Of a DNA stretch of 64,000 nt, positions 25,196-37,489 are shown piece by piece (positions within the stretch are counted from its first letter, which is position 1; each line of letters starts with the position of its first letter). The translations under genes were made by a program, and so were the position numbers. The stretch spans positions 221,672 through 285,671 of the forward strand of contig LATX02000232.1 of assembly GCA_001466705.2 (NCBI GenBank), read 5' to 3'. Source of the stretch: Moniliophthora roreri. Lineage: Eukaryota; Basidiomycota; Agaricomycetes; Agaricales; Marasmiaceae. Below the pieces are notes generated by a model, which was given only the letters and a program-made list of their open reading frames with translations, was not told the origin of the DNA and made no database searches.

Positions 25196-26925
25196 CTAGG
25201 AGCGGTTCTCGTACGAAGGTAGAGTAGCGGACGTGAACGATTGCGGTCGCCCGACACCGACATCACTGCCTGCGTACTCCGGTGGCAGAACATAATCTCG
25301 CACTAGCCTCTGATTCTCCCTCGTGAGCATGTCAATCCTTGCATGAAGTTCCCCAACATCGACAGGAACTGCGGATTGTGATCTAGATTGCTCGAGCTGG
25401 GATGTGAGTGACGCTATTTCTTCGGTCCGGCGATGAAGCTCAACCTGTCTCTGTGAGTCTGTGCCAGGACTGGTAGTGGATGGTGATGTCGATGATGACC
25501 CACCGCTGTGGGGAAGCGAATAAACTTCTGCTGTAGTACTTTGGTATGAACGTTGACGCTTCTCGCTACCACTCGGAGTGTGTCGTCTTTGCTGGCTAGG
25601 TGGCAGTGGCTGTTTTAATTCGACGACCGGCATAGGTTCAAATGGCTCAACGGTCCACTGAGATTTATCGACAGCTATGGACACGTCAGAGAGGAAAGCC
25701 ATTCGAGAGACCGGAATATACGTACCTTTTTCACTTCCCTGAGTTCTCTTTCTTCTGCAGAAAAGGAGAAGCCCCACGATGAGAAGAAGAGCGACGCCGC
25801 CTATGGTACCACCAACGATAGCACCTATCGGTGCTCGAGAAGAGGTCGCCTGTGAATTGCTCGTTGGGGGTGTGGCGGTCCCAGAGGGACCAGTAGAGCT
25901 GGTTGGAGCGTTTCCTATGACTGCTGGTTTCTGATTGAGAAGATCGAAGGATGGATCATATGTGATATAATCTAGCTGAAAACTCTGAGAGCCTTCTACA
26001 GCTGTAACGTTGACAAGGAGAGTATGATTGCCAGCAGTAATGTTCTTATTTTCGAAGAATAGATAGTTGGGTAGGTTGAGATAACCGTTCGCTTTGTGCC
26101 CGTCCTCTTGCGGAAATGTTCCTCGTCGAACTACACTGCCATCCAGGGTGAAATCGATCGAGAAATTCCCACTGGTGGTAATGTCTAGTAAACCATAAAC
26201 CGCAATCGAAGTTCCTGAAATGAACCGTCAATGGGACCTTTTGACACATTCAACCACGACATACCAGCAAAGCGGAACTCAAAGGAGTCTCCGGCGTTGG
26301 TACTTCTGTGAACAGAGTCCTTCATAGGACGGGCGGGTGCTCTCCCGCTTCCGTTCACACCGGTTTCCACTTTCTGGTTCGTCTGCGCGCTCCACTGACC
26401 ATGGTACCATATTTCATCGACATTGGTATCATCAACAGCAGCGGTATTCCCGGATAAGGGTGTACTTGGTCCAGCTGTGATGAGAACATAGTCGACAACA
26501 CTTTTGTCAAGGTTCGTGACAACAATTCGATGTTGTCCGTCGGAAAGTGTCGGTGATGTAAACCACTCAGTGTTGACAAAGTCTTCGGTATAGTTCCAGG
26601 TGGATTGCTGACCATCAATGTCGGTTCCAAAAGTCGTATGGACGAGAGCCATGATAGGCGTGTTTCCGGAAAATGATATCGATGTGCCTATGAAGGTCGT
26701 TAGCAGGAGAAAGCTGAGACCATCTACAGGCTATCACGCACCAGAAAAGGTCATCGAACACGAAGCAACCACATTATCTGCAAGACTTGTTCCAGCTGCC
26801 CATCTTGCTGTTCCTCCGTACCAGAACGGATCACCTGCGTTCTGCCACTGAATTGAATTTGAAGGTATAAGGTTCTCAGCGGTCGCATCAATGATCAATG
26901 TGACTTGAGAGGAATTGACGGACAT
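25196..26925 (-). CDS. Single-pass membrane protein with beta-sandwich-like ectodomain
   Basis: Minus-strand gene with start ATG at 26925 and stop TAG at 25196-25198, split by several short introns (the first donor near 26734, with gtgcgt). The ectodomain begins with VTLIIDATAENLIPSNSIQW and contains two similar modules, the second with TSIAVYG-like wording, as in the galactose-binding-like/jelly-roll ectodomains common in agaricomycete cell-surface proteins. A Ser/Thr/Pro-rich stalk, a TM helix (GAIVGGTIGGVALLLIVGLL) and a basic stop-transfer (FCRRKR) follow. The cytosolic tail has a predicted coiled coil (EEIASLTSQLEQSRSQ). No classic signal peptide is seen; as in relatives, the protein may start directly with the ectodomain, or an upstream exon may be missed. 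Ligand and role are unknown. Confidence 0.78.
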
Positions 26926-27439
26926 CGCGAGGAATATATTTCAAGGTCACAATCTAGGGGGGGACTGGCTTCACTGCATGAACCGCTGGAGCGAGAAATG
27001 GAGGGAAAGAAAGGGAGGCCAATGGACTGGTCATTATTGAATTTGAAAACCCCGGGCAACCTGGGGCGTCAATCGTATCAAAATTCTTGATCTAAATGCG
27101 GTCAATGCGGTGTTCACGGAACTTTGCGTAAGCTCCACCGACGAACCTGGTGGATGGCGATGATGAGTACGGGAATCATCGGTGGGGGTGGTGGCGAACA
27201 TACTATTCTTGTCAAGCATTATGTTTATTCTGAGCCGTTAACGAGACGTTTCACCGATGTCCAAGGGTGTTTCACCGTTGTACTGCTGGACCGATATACG
27301 CGAGGGCGGGGGCAGAGACCAAGGTGAACTTTAGACGAGCGGCAATCCGCTAGCACCATGATACGCGAGAAACAAGGTTCAACAGTACACGTGTACATTG
27401 TACTGTAGACCCTCGCTAAGTTTGGCTAGACTGACCAGC

Positions 27440-29760
27440 TCAAAATTTTTGGATGCTCGGAGGGACAAAGTGGAGAAGGAAGGATATTAGGTGAGAGGCT
27501 GTGGGAAATTGTTGAAGACAAGAGTAAGATATATATATATATATATGTGCGTACGTCGGACAGTCCAGCCCAAAGATGCACTGCTCCGAATCCTCATTAG
27601 AACATACGTTGAGAGCAGCAATAAACAACATACACTTTGTTATTACTAGCAGTTCACACCCCTTCACTACTTCACCGAATGGGTGAAGTGGCAGCGGGTC
27701 CGGTATACCGAAGCGAGCCATCGGAGGAGTTCCAAGCGTGTCAAGAGGAAAGCGAAAAGTAGAAAGGGTGAACGAGCCATATGTAGACAGCAGATCCATA
27801 TGCTCGTAGTTCGCCTACTGGTATGCGTTCCGGAGCTCTCCACTCGCGTCACGCATGGGACCTGGGTATCCGTCTGGGAGCCAGGTACTTGTCTGGCACT
27901 TCCAACGAGAAGCGCTGAGAGTAATCCACTTATATACGCATAGATCCTAGTGTGCCTGACGAAGCATCGACGAGGGGGTGGGTTCGAGATTTTGGGCTGC
28001 GGACGCTCACGGAGGTCTCGAAGGGCAAGGTGATGTCTAGCAAAAGAGAAACCAGGGTCAGAGCGGACATACCTTGAAAGATGCAGACATACTACCACTT
28101 TCTCTGCATGCCTGGTAACGAGTAATAGCCCCAAGCAACCTGGATACCCTGGCTCACCGAGATCGTAAAATAGAGACAAAACTTTTTGGTACGAGATGCA
28201 ACCCCTGGGTATCAAAGCTTGCACCAACTTCCACTTCATCCGAGGCTCGGGAATGCCCATTATGTGGAAGCCCGGAAGGGCGAAGTATGCTGGGCCGCCC
28301 CAAAGCAGCTTCTAACCAACTCTACAGCCCTGATCCCGAGGATTTGAACATGGATACCCGAAAAGCCGCCGAAAGGTTTCGATGTGCTTCTGGGGGTATA
28401 CCGAGAAAAGGAAAAGCATCCTTCAATGTTCCGCCTTGTCCTCAATAGACACTGAACACAGAGATGTAGTGAGAGTGTGGTATCCAAGTTGACCAGGTTA
28501 TCAGCGTAACCACCCGACAAGCGCGAACCCGCAAACAATATACCCTCTCCAGCATAAGCCATGTCGGTGATTGTCGAGGTCTCCAAGAAGTTCATTCCAG
28601 GCCGTGAAGACGGGAAGGTGATACAATCAGATGATGGTGGTGAAGGGAAGTGTTATGTTGCCAGTTACTGGGCGAGCTGACGCCTTCACTGGGTAGTGCG
28701 GCAGTATGTGCATGTAGGTATTACTGTAGGAAAATGATTGGGGTCAGATCTTCCTCGATACGGGCAGCGAGTGGCCGGCTTCCTCGTCCTACGCTCCGGG
28801 AATGAAACGGCGTACTCACGGTCAATCAAGAGGTACAGCAACTCTCGGGTGGAAGGGAGTTCTGGAGGTCCAAGGTGATTAAGACAACCGATACGACTAT
28901 TCGACGATGGCCTTGTCGAGGTAAGGCGGGGAGGGCATGATGCATCGGCAAACGATGGACAAAAACGATTATGGGCAGCATGGCGCCGGAACATGAAGGT
29001 AGCGAAGTGCGGTTATCAACGCTAGGCATGCTGAAAAGGCAGCCAAGTGTCTCCACTTCGCCGTAGCCTTGACGCAAGGAGGTTAGCGAAGGAGATGGCA
29101 GAGGAATGTCTCTGCATTTCCTGAACCAATTTGGCTACTGCAACCCGGAGCATCTCGCGTGTCACTCGGTCAACTGAGTGATGGCTGCGTCGCAGAATAT
29201 TGGGCAGCGCATGGTCCGTAGTATGCGAAAGTGGCAGCGGTGGGAGTGTCAACACCGGATAGAATGTGACTGTGACACGGAACGAAGTGAGGGAGGGTAA
29301 CCATCATCTGCGGGTCTGAAATCGGGCAGAGAAGGATGTGTGCTGTCTTCTGAGCTCCACAAATGTCTCCAAGGCCCGTTTCATGCAAGATATCTACGAA
29401 AGCATCAGAGCTGCAGGCAAGATTTGGAGGTGCCAATGTCGTTACGGTGCGATCTGTCTGTGACGGTTCGTCAACAAGTGCAAGATAGGGAAATAGCGAG
29501 ATACCACGTTGGTTTCTAGTTCTGTTCCATCATCGATGTTGATGATACGTAGCGGCTGTATCAAACCAGCTATGCTTGCACAACGAGTTTCATAAGCTGC
29601 AGCGTAACGTTAAAAATCCCAAAAAACATACCTTGGCCAAGGCAATCTTCCCCAGACAGCTGGTATGCTGCCTAATCCAACATCAAAACGACATTAAGGA
29701 GACCATGGGCGATCTCAGTGGTATTCCCGTGCATATCAGGCGAAATTGAACTCATCAAGC
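27440..29760 (-). CDS. Unrecognised multi-exon gene or gene remnant
   Basis: Two adjacent exons are well supported: 29505-29596 (ends at donor gtatctcg) and one starting at 29457 after a cacag acceptor; they join in phase as ASIAGLIQPLRIINIDDGTE then TDRTVTTLAPPNLACSSDAF. An upstream exon (peptide AAYQLSGEDCLGQ) joins in phase with them. Further downstream, coding-like pieces with propeller flavour occur (ITDMAYAGEGILFAGSRL near 28570; ITLPFETSVSVRSPKS near 28040). I could not connect them all and no family is clear. A degraded gene, or two genes, are real alternatives. Confidence 0.35.
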
Positions 29761-29937
29761 CATTACTGACGATAGAGCTTCAGCGATGACACGGGAGGAC
29801 GAAGGAAGAAAAATGACATGACGGTTCGAAATCACGAATATTTGCCGGCCCGATTCTCCGGTGCACAAGAGGTCTAGAGTCTAGACCCGTCACAGCTTGT
29901 CACCGTCACACACCTTCCTTTTCCAACAACCACCACA

Positions 29938-30150
29938 ATGGACCTGGCGCTCAATCCTCCCATACGTCTTCAAACACTGCAGGAACGTTCCATTTCTGCA
30001 AAAACCGCTCAAAAGGTCCTCTCAGCATTTTTGGATGACTTTCATGCAAGGACGAATACGGCACAAGGTGGAAAGGGCGGGAACACGGGTGTTGCTGTCA
30101 GATTGCAAAACTTGAGAGATGCGCTTGAGGAGGAAACGAAGAAGGCTTAG
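29938..30150 (+). CDS. Small hypothetical protein (70 aa)
   Basis: A single-exon ORF with a favourable start context (caccacaATGG) after a pyrimidine-rich leader. The peptide is soluble and helical, rich in Ala, Arg, Gln and Glu (SAKTAQKVLSAFLDDFHART, then RLQNLRDALEEETKKA), with no signal peptide or TM segment. The length and even composition suggest a real small nuclear or ribosome-biogenesis type protein, but I do not recognise the family. Confidence 0.6.
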   Translation: MDLALNPPIRLQTLQERSISAKTAQKVLSAFLDDFHARTNTAQGGKGGNTGVAVRLQNLRDALEEETKKA

Positions 30151-31330
30151 TGGACCAAGGATGTTGGTCAATCAGAAGTGGTGAGGTCTATCTCTTTTCC
30201 CTAATCTTGATATATCTCTAAAGCGTATTCAAGCCAGAGCACAGCTTGCGCACTATTCCATATGGTTGAGAATTTTGTTTTCTTTCATATCATCGATATC
30301 ACCTGTGCAAGTCTTGGTATCTTTTAATATATATCCCAGTGTGCCGTCGCTTTAGGTGTTGCAGTCATCGTGGTTACCTCCTTGAGACATGCCTTTTCGG
30401 CCGAATCTTAAAATTAGATCCGATGATGGATCCACGGACTGAACTCGCCTCTTTAATACCTTTCATCATTTTTGAGTTGATCCCAGAGTTGGTTTTCTTC
30501 GAGGAGTGGAGGAGATTTTTGCCTTTCGTGCATCATGGTAAGCTTGTCCGCCGTTCTTATCTCGTTTACTCTGCGAAACGATCTATATTTTCAGGGTTTG
30601 ATCGAATGCCCGTTACGATTCTATGTTGAGGCGCTCTCTGAAATCACCATACGAAAGGGCGGCCATGTTCGATGGGATCCGACACCCTGCAGGATACATG
30701 TTCCAATTCTCCGATTGTTCGGAATTTCAAGTGCCCTTTGCTGTCAGTAGAAATTAGTCTCTGCTGATGGATCAATTTGCTTATACCTTTGCACCCGTTT
30801 GACCCGTTTGGTTATGAATTGTGCCTCCCTTCGTCGGAATAGGTATATGATATCTGATTGCGGATATGAACTCGTGCCCAACCCGTGCCTCGACGAAAAG
30901 CTTTGGAGTGACCATTTGGAGGCATCGAGGCGACCCTGGGATGATCAATCATCACATCGACGGTTTTCCACATCAGATGACCCTCGGGAAACCGAGTGGA
31001 ATCACGAACTGACCACATTGAGTGACAGCAAACGATCGCGGTCGTCTGGTGCATTCTCCACTTCGAGCTCGCCGTAGATGATCAAGTATATCGGACGATT
31101 GGGTGAATCCCCAACCTACTACCGAACCAACGTACACCAGACCATTATCTTCAGTATTCACGAGTCCGTATCTTGTAACGCTTCTCTCGTACCAACTCAC
31201 ATTTCCTACTCCAAACCCTTTTCGCGTTCACTCAGTCGGTCATACTGAAACACCGGTACGTCAAGACTTTGGTCCCTTTCATTCATCCTGCTTAAATAGC
31301 CTCGCAGCTGACACGATACGGCGCGAAGAG
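30151..31330. other. Intergenic region or decayed coding DNA
   Basis: Plus-strand open stretches at 30339-30629 and 30799-31077 have protein-like composition but no motifs and no consistent splicing. Together they could be the remains of a gene; nothing is named. Confidence 0.3.
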
Positions 31331-31389
31331 GGATGTATGAGCAGGTGCGTTCGTTTTATGAAATTGATCATTCATCTCATGCCAACTTT

Positions 31390-32740
31390 TTCGCAATTAT
31401 GACAGGTTTCTCGGATGTCATGGGCCGTGAATTAGCCGTACAACTCGGTCAAGCTGGATTGAATGTACTAATTGTTGCATGGAATAAGGCGGCCCTGGGG
31501 AAACTTGCTGAGGAAATCAGTACAAGATCTCGGTTTTCTTTTTTTGTTAACTCGGCTAAGAAACCCGGTTGAAAGGGGCGACTACCAGCAACGCTGTATC
31601 TGTCGAGAGGCCTGATCGATTTCGGAAAGGCAGCAGAAGATGATCTTGCTCGCCTTGAGGAAGTTGTTCGGAGGATTGATATTGGGATCCTCGGTACGTC
31701 GTACTAGGTTGAGTCAGATACTCCCTTGCTAATGATCTGCCCTTGCTAGTCAAAGACGTCGGGCGAAGCCACTCAATCCCCAGCGCCTTCACCGAGACGC
31801 CTATGTCCGAGATAAATGACATCATAACAATCAATGTCAAGCGCACATTGCGAATAACGCATTTGGTTGTACCCAGGATGATCGGATCTAGTAGAAACCA
31901 TTCTAGGTATGTAGATTCTTCATCTGTTACTGGGATAGATGGATAGATGGCCGGCGGTACTAGCCAACTTGGAAGGTCCTACTTTCTCGTGGGTTTTCGG
32001 TGTTTGAACCGGTATCCTATCCACGTTTATACGCTCCCGATTATCAGATTTGGACATTCTTCCCGAGATCTCAGAGCACTCGCGCGCAATCTTGCCATAC
32101 TTGCCATACTCTATCTCTATGTTAACCGAAGCTAACTGTTTTTCATTAACAGGAAAAACCTCGTGATCAAAGTCGGCTCACTGTCCGGTGCTATACTCAT
32201 TGCGCTTTTGTCGACCTATTCAGCAAGTAAATCATTCCTGGCTACTTGGCTAGCAGCCCTCCGAGAGGAGCTGAAGCCTAACAAGATTGATGTCATTGTT
32301 CTGAATGCATTCTACATTATGCGTCCCCCTTTCTTTTTCTTTTCGTTTACCGGAGTCTGAAACAAAGCAGGAAACCAAACTCTCTCACACTGGGAAATCC
32401 TTGCTCGTGCCCGGTGCCAAGACATATGTCTCGTCCGTGCTCAAGCTGGGCGTGTGGCGCGGCATTGATGGGACGACCAGGCACTGCCTCTCCCTTCTGG
32501 AAGCACGCAATATTGGATTGGGCAGATTGTTCCGGGGTACCCAGGTGTGTTCGTTCCGGTGGGACTACAGCTCCAGTTAGCGGTGCGTCAGAAGGTTTTG
32601 AAGGAGTTGGAGGGAAACGAAGAAAGGGAGCCTGGACATAGTGTTATTTCTGCTTGCATAATGTTATCCTCCAAAATCTTACCATCCGTACATAATACAG
32701 GGTTCGAAGGATTTATGTTCTTGTACTACGATCGCTAAAT
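31390..32740 (+). pseudogene. Decayed very-long-chain 3-oxoacyl-CoA reductase (SDR) gene
   Basis: The order of elements matches fungal microsomal beta-ketoacyl reductases (IFA38/KAR, 17-beta-HSD12-like short-chain dehydrogenases): a cofactor loop TGFSDVMGRELAVQLG after an acceptor at about 31404; IGIL then VKDVGRSHSIP where VNNVG is usual; VGSLSG with the catalytic Ser; TYSASKS with the catalytic Tyr-x3-Lys; LVPGAKTYVSSVL; then GMACGA/GRPGTASPFW-like sequence. Damage: an in-frame stop near 31570, the third Gly of the cofactor loop replaced by Val, Asn of NNVG lost, and the segment after about 32450 readable only by shifting frame (frame 32414-32641). An intact relative would elongate very-long-chain fatty acids in the ER. 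Sequencing error could explain one break, not all. Confidence 0.75.
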
Positions 32741-33218
32741 GACCGCTATGTATGGGACTAACCATCCTCCGCCTTAGCTTTCCAGAACTGGGCTTTCTGC
32801 TTCACTGCAGCAGAATGTACCGAAGCGATCCGATATTCGCTAATGTGCGAAAGATATTCCAGAACAGCGATGTAGGCTAGAAAGACTCGGTTGAGTATAG
32901 AAAGATAGATGAAACGAGACCGGCTGTTTGATCAGCTGCAACGACGAATCAGATCTGCAGTTAATGAGTACCATTTATTCATACTTACATTGGCTTCTGT
33001 GGCGCTTGGTGCGTGCTAAATTGGTCACTCTAGACTTATATTTCCATCTGAGGGTGAATAGCGGAAACTGGTGTTACACATCGCAAGGAAAACTATAGAT
33101 ACAATGATCCGTCCAGCAAAAGAGTGACAGCGGGGAAAAACATTCAAAATAGCGTGGCCATGAATAAAATAAAACCAAAAAGGAAGGCGTAAAGGCATAA
33201 CGCGTTTATGCGTATTCA
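32741..33218. other. Intergenic region
   Basis: AT-rich sequence between the SDR remnant and the convergent FAD monooxygenase gene. I see nothing further in it. Confidence 0.5.
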
Positions 33219-35105
33219 TCACGATTCTAGTCTCCGTTTCGCTTCTTGTACGGCATCATCAACTGAAGTCGTCCAAGCTTCAAGAAGAAAGGAAGAGAAG
33301 AGAGTTATCAATTAGCTCGAATTAAAGAATCATAGAAGTCACACATTACTTACCCCATTCCCAATTCTTTACAAACTTTTTGCCCATCCTCTGTAAGATG
33401 TCCCACTGTTCATCAGGGTCGAGTTGATCCAAGTCTATGCCATCGAGTTCAAATGAGTAGTACCGCCCGTTTTGACGTGTGTTCTCCTGTACACGATGCG
33501 CCATTGGACGACGAATCTCATCGTAAATGCGGAGAGCGCGGTGTACGTTCTCCCGCGTCGTCCTCGGATGCCCGAGGACTGTAGCGAGGATATAACCATC
33601 CTGAACGTGTACACCATGAGTAAATTATTTGGGACAGCATCGAAACGGCGTACTTCTATCGCTTGTCCTGCTCCTGAACCTTGATGAGGTTGTGCCGCAT
33701 GAGCCTGCGATAAGATAATGAGTGAAATGGATCATTGAAAGTTAAATAATATCACTCACTGCATCGCCCATAACAGCTACGCGACCTGACACATACGAAC
33801 GCATTGGACGTACGGTATGGATGGCCCATTGAAGAGGCTTGTCGACGCACTGAGAGAGAGCGCATTAGGGAGTGAGACTTGGTGCTGAATTCCACTCACG
33901 TCTATTAGTGCTTGAACCTGGGGCTCCCAATGCGAGAAGTGTGAAGAAAACTGTGACTTGTCTGACGAGGATACCCAGGGCCCATTATATTTGGTATTTT
34001 CGAGGTCATGGCGAAATGTAAAAGCGACGAAGTTGACAAGTTTGCCTTGAGATATTGGATAAGCAATGACGTACTGAGCGGTCCAGATGATTAGACGATC
34101 AATGATATAGTGGAGAAAGGAGGAAACTTACGCCACCCTTTCCGAGATACTAAACGATGAGAGATGTTGGTTAACGAGCTCCGAAGAAGTAAAAGCCCTC
34201 ATACCTGCATAGGAGTTGTCAAAGTCCGATGCGAAGGAAAGCGGGCTTGTAAACGCTCTGAGGGTATTAGGGCGCGATATGCAATAGTACCGCTCCAAAC
34301 TGGATCTACTGAGTGCATGAGTTCCGCCGCTTCCTTGTATCTTCCCTCAGATTGAGCCCATCTTGACCTTTCGCCTAGTAACGTCCTCCTAACTGCCGAT
34401 TTCAAACCATCTGCGCCGAGTAAGACGTCGCAGTAGGCTTTGGACCCGTCTTCGAAGTACAGCTCTATGGGTCCTGTCATCCGCTGAGCATACGATCGGA
34501 GTCGCTTAGAACAATGCGTTCGACAGGACCTTGGCAAATGTCGTAGAAGCGTCTGTTGATAATCGGCTCGATGAAGCATGACGAGCGAGCCTAAGGAGCG
34601 CGTAAATCAACCTGCTGTAATGACATCACGCAAAACGTACCGTTCGTAACCAGCTGGTAGAAATCACTGCTTTCACCAGGCTGATCGCTTTTTCGGTATC
34701 GGAAGCTTGATACTAGGAAACAAAGAATGTTATGCGACGTCGTATCACGCAGTAAATGTGACGAACCTGGTCCGTCTGTGACCCCTAGCTCCGTGACACG
34801 GAGAAGGTCTTGTTCAAGGCCAAGCGCTCGAATAATCTTCCAAGGTCCTACGTTACTGGTAAGAGAATGTCATGGAACACAAGTAGAGTGACTCACGAGG
34901 GAAGAGTCCAATTCCAGCACCAATCTCAGCAAGCTTGCCAGCACTTTCGTAAACATCGATTTCTATATCAGGGAATTTTGACAAAGCTAGCGCGCATGTC
35001 AGTCCCCCAATGCCTGCACCACTGGATGACATATTTAGCGTAAATTATTGGCGTCGGAAAAGAGGCATACCAGATGGCAACTCTTAGTCTGCTGTTGGAG
35101 GTCAT
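33219..35105 (-). CDS. FAD-dependent monooxygenase (salicylate hydroxylase-like)
   Basis: Start ATG at 35105 gives TSNSRLRVAI; after an intron with donor gtatgcc the Rossmann motif GAGIGGLTCALALSKF follows, and then IDVYESAGKLAEIGAGIGLF, the typical FAD-binding start of class A flavoprotein monooxygenases. Further markers: RADYQQTLL (arginine contacting FAD), DVLLGADGLKSAVRR (the DG motif), and VAVMGDAAHA with HQGSGAGQAIE (the second FAD motif). The last exon encodes AWTTSVDDAVQEAKRRLES and ends at TGA 33221-33219. Motifs are complete, so the enzyme looks functional. Family members hydroxylate aromatic acids such as salicylate using NAD(P)H and O2. The substrate is not readable from sequence. 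No clear pathway partners are adjacent. Confidence 0.88.
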
Positions 35106-37480
35106 CGATAGGCTGTGGAGAGTTCACCAGGAAGGGTATTTTATGAGTATCGCCCTTCTTCCCGGTGAGCGCCATTTTTAACAATCCGAGGGTCTGTTTT
35201 GACACGGTTTGACCGGACAACGTTCAGGATAATGGTATAGCTTGCCGAAGGTTTCGTGCTTACTCAAGAAGGGACGAACACGTTCCTGATAATCCGGCCG
35301 AGAATTGTCCCACGATCCGGTCGCGCTTGTCGAATAACTTCCGTGAATCCTGTTTGATATGAGATTGTGGTGAGATGAAAACAAATCCCAGATGTGCTTA
35401 CCGTTTCTCGGATGGTTACTGCATTCTGTAAGTGCCTGAAAGACTAAATCCCCATAGAAAATCTGCTTCATCTTCTGTTTTTACGCTGAACTAAAGAGTG
35501 ATGATAGAGCGCAGTCTCCCTTTTCTCGCTGCTTCAGAATGAGTCGTCGCAAAATCAGAAATCTGAGCAAGTCGTACCGGTTGAATGAATGGTACACGAG
35601 GTTTGCCTCCCGTAGATCAGAAGCCAGAGGCGATAGAAGGGGGAAGCAAACCTTTGAAACTGCGCCCATCATAAGATGCGGAAGGTACCGTGACCTAAAG
35701 CTGATCAACTTTCAAGGTATACAAAGACATTTGCTGTCATTTACCCGCGTTTCGTTGCGAACAAATCGCAAAGGACTTAGGAAGTGGGAGCAGGGTGAGG
35801 GAAGTACCCGGAATTTGGAGTTCGTCTTGGGGCCAACTCGGACAAAGGCTGAATCTAAGGGGATATGAAAAGGTCCGAAGGAGTGAAGTGATCATAGTCG
35901 TGAGATTTTTGGCACTGAAGGGCAGGTCAGTTGCCACGTGGCGCCTAGTCAGCGAGGTGACCAGCGAGGGCAAGTCAACTTGCACACTTCCTCGTCAGTT
36001 AAACTCGATTGATCGTCGAAACTCAACACGCGGCATGAGATATGGTCAAGTTGTGAAGGTGCACCCTTCAATAAGTATTTTCAATACCGTATCAATACCG
36101 TACCAGTGACCTGACTTCTTTCGAAGGACTTCCCTGTCTCTTGTTGATTTCGGTGTCATTCACTGTGGAATTGAAGCTGATAATCAAGGGCTGCTGTACA
36201 TATGGATACGTTTACGTTGAAGTACGTTTGAGTGAAGCTTTCTCCGGTAAAGCATTGCTCTTAATTCTGAGACCCGCTTACTGTCTAATGGGCGCCAGTG
36301 ATTTGTCGCTAATTCTCGAAGGTCCACCAGACACTGGGTGAGGTCCGTCTATATCGCCGATTTCGGTGTCTCTAATACCATGCGTTTGCTCAGTTCACAC
36401 ATACATGTCTTTGGCGGTGTTGCAGCTTGCTTCTTGCTTCTCCGCAACACTCTACTCCATCAGCCGGGAGGTCAGCTGTGCAATTTCTCTCCGTGAAGAT
36501 AGGCTCTCATTCAAGAACCCAGAGAGCTACTGGAGTTGCCTTCCTTTTTTCAAAGGACCGTGGGCCGTGGCCAGTCTAGGTTCAGCGGTTGACCCGGCCC
36601 TAAGCTGTCAACTGTACGTGGAAGAATTACTCTCTGTAATCACCAAATTTCGCTGTTAATGGTCCTTATTCACAATCCTTGCCTTTGTGGTTAGAATCCT
36701 GTGTGCGCCTCTCCCGTTGCAATTGAAATCCTGAGTCTGACAAACAATCCAATACCACCTTAGCGTTTTATGCGCTACCCCATTGGTCCTTCGAATCTTC
36801 CATATTAAGGAAGGTTCAGTTGCATCTCCCTATTCGCCCGATATCTGCGGCAACAGTGCAACCGCCGACTTAACGTCACCGCTCCTTGCGTGGGTATTTC
36901 TGCATGGTCTACCCCGCAATGTTGGGAATGTCTCAATGAAGCGTCAAAAGGACAAGTTGCCATTCGAGGACCCAGGCTGTCACAGCCACCTTGACCTGAG
37001 GCCTTGGCGCGCGTAATCCGGAAAATCAGCACGAATTATTCGGGTTTCGCAATTGTCGCACCCGTTTCTTGCGTGGGTGAGTAGCTGAAACTTGGTTACA
37101 GTTGTCTCGGTGATAAACAGATTTTCCAGAAACTTTGGTACATCCGTATGGTGGAACCGCCGAACATTTCTTATGATGCGCGCCGTAGTGTATCTGGCGA
37201 GCCGGGACTTACAGCATCTAAGAGCCGCTCTAGATTTTTGGACTTTTACATCCCTTTTGCAAAGGTACCGGATGTCGCGTCCACGTTGATCTTGATTGCG
37301 AATACAGAGGATCCCCGTTGAATCGACTCGGAAGTTCTACTGGCCGTACTAGTTGCCTGACGAGGTTTAAAGCTGAAGAATCATCGTAGATACTTTTGAT
37401 ACAGTAAGGAATGACGATGACTCCTTTCCTCATCGATGGGCCAACGCCACGTTTTTCTCCTTTCATGAACCTCTAATTAC
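35106..37480. other. Intergenic region, no recognised gene
   Basis: Contains several short frames on both strands (for example plus 35539-35868, minus 35178-35471, plus 36366-36659) with no motifs, no consistent splice sites and no repeats that I can see. Confidence 0.4.
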
Positions 37481-37489
37481 CGATACTCG

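Noticed and set aside
27527..27548. (AT)n run as a possible CRISPR-like or promoter repeat
   Set aside because: Simple microsatellite; no spacer structure, and the genome is eukaryotic.
27667..28260. 197-codon minus-strand frame
   Set aside because: Short pieces in another frame look more like true exons (ITLPFETSVSVRSP); this frame ignores likely introns.
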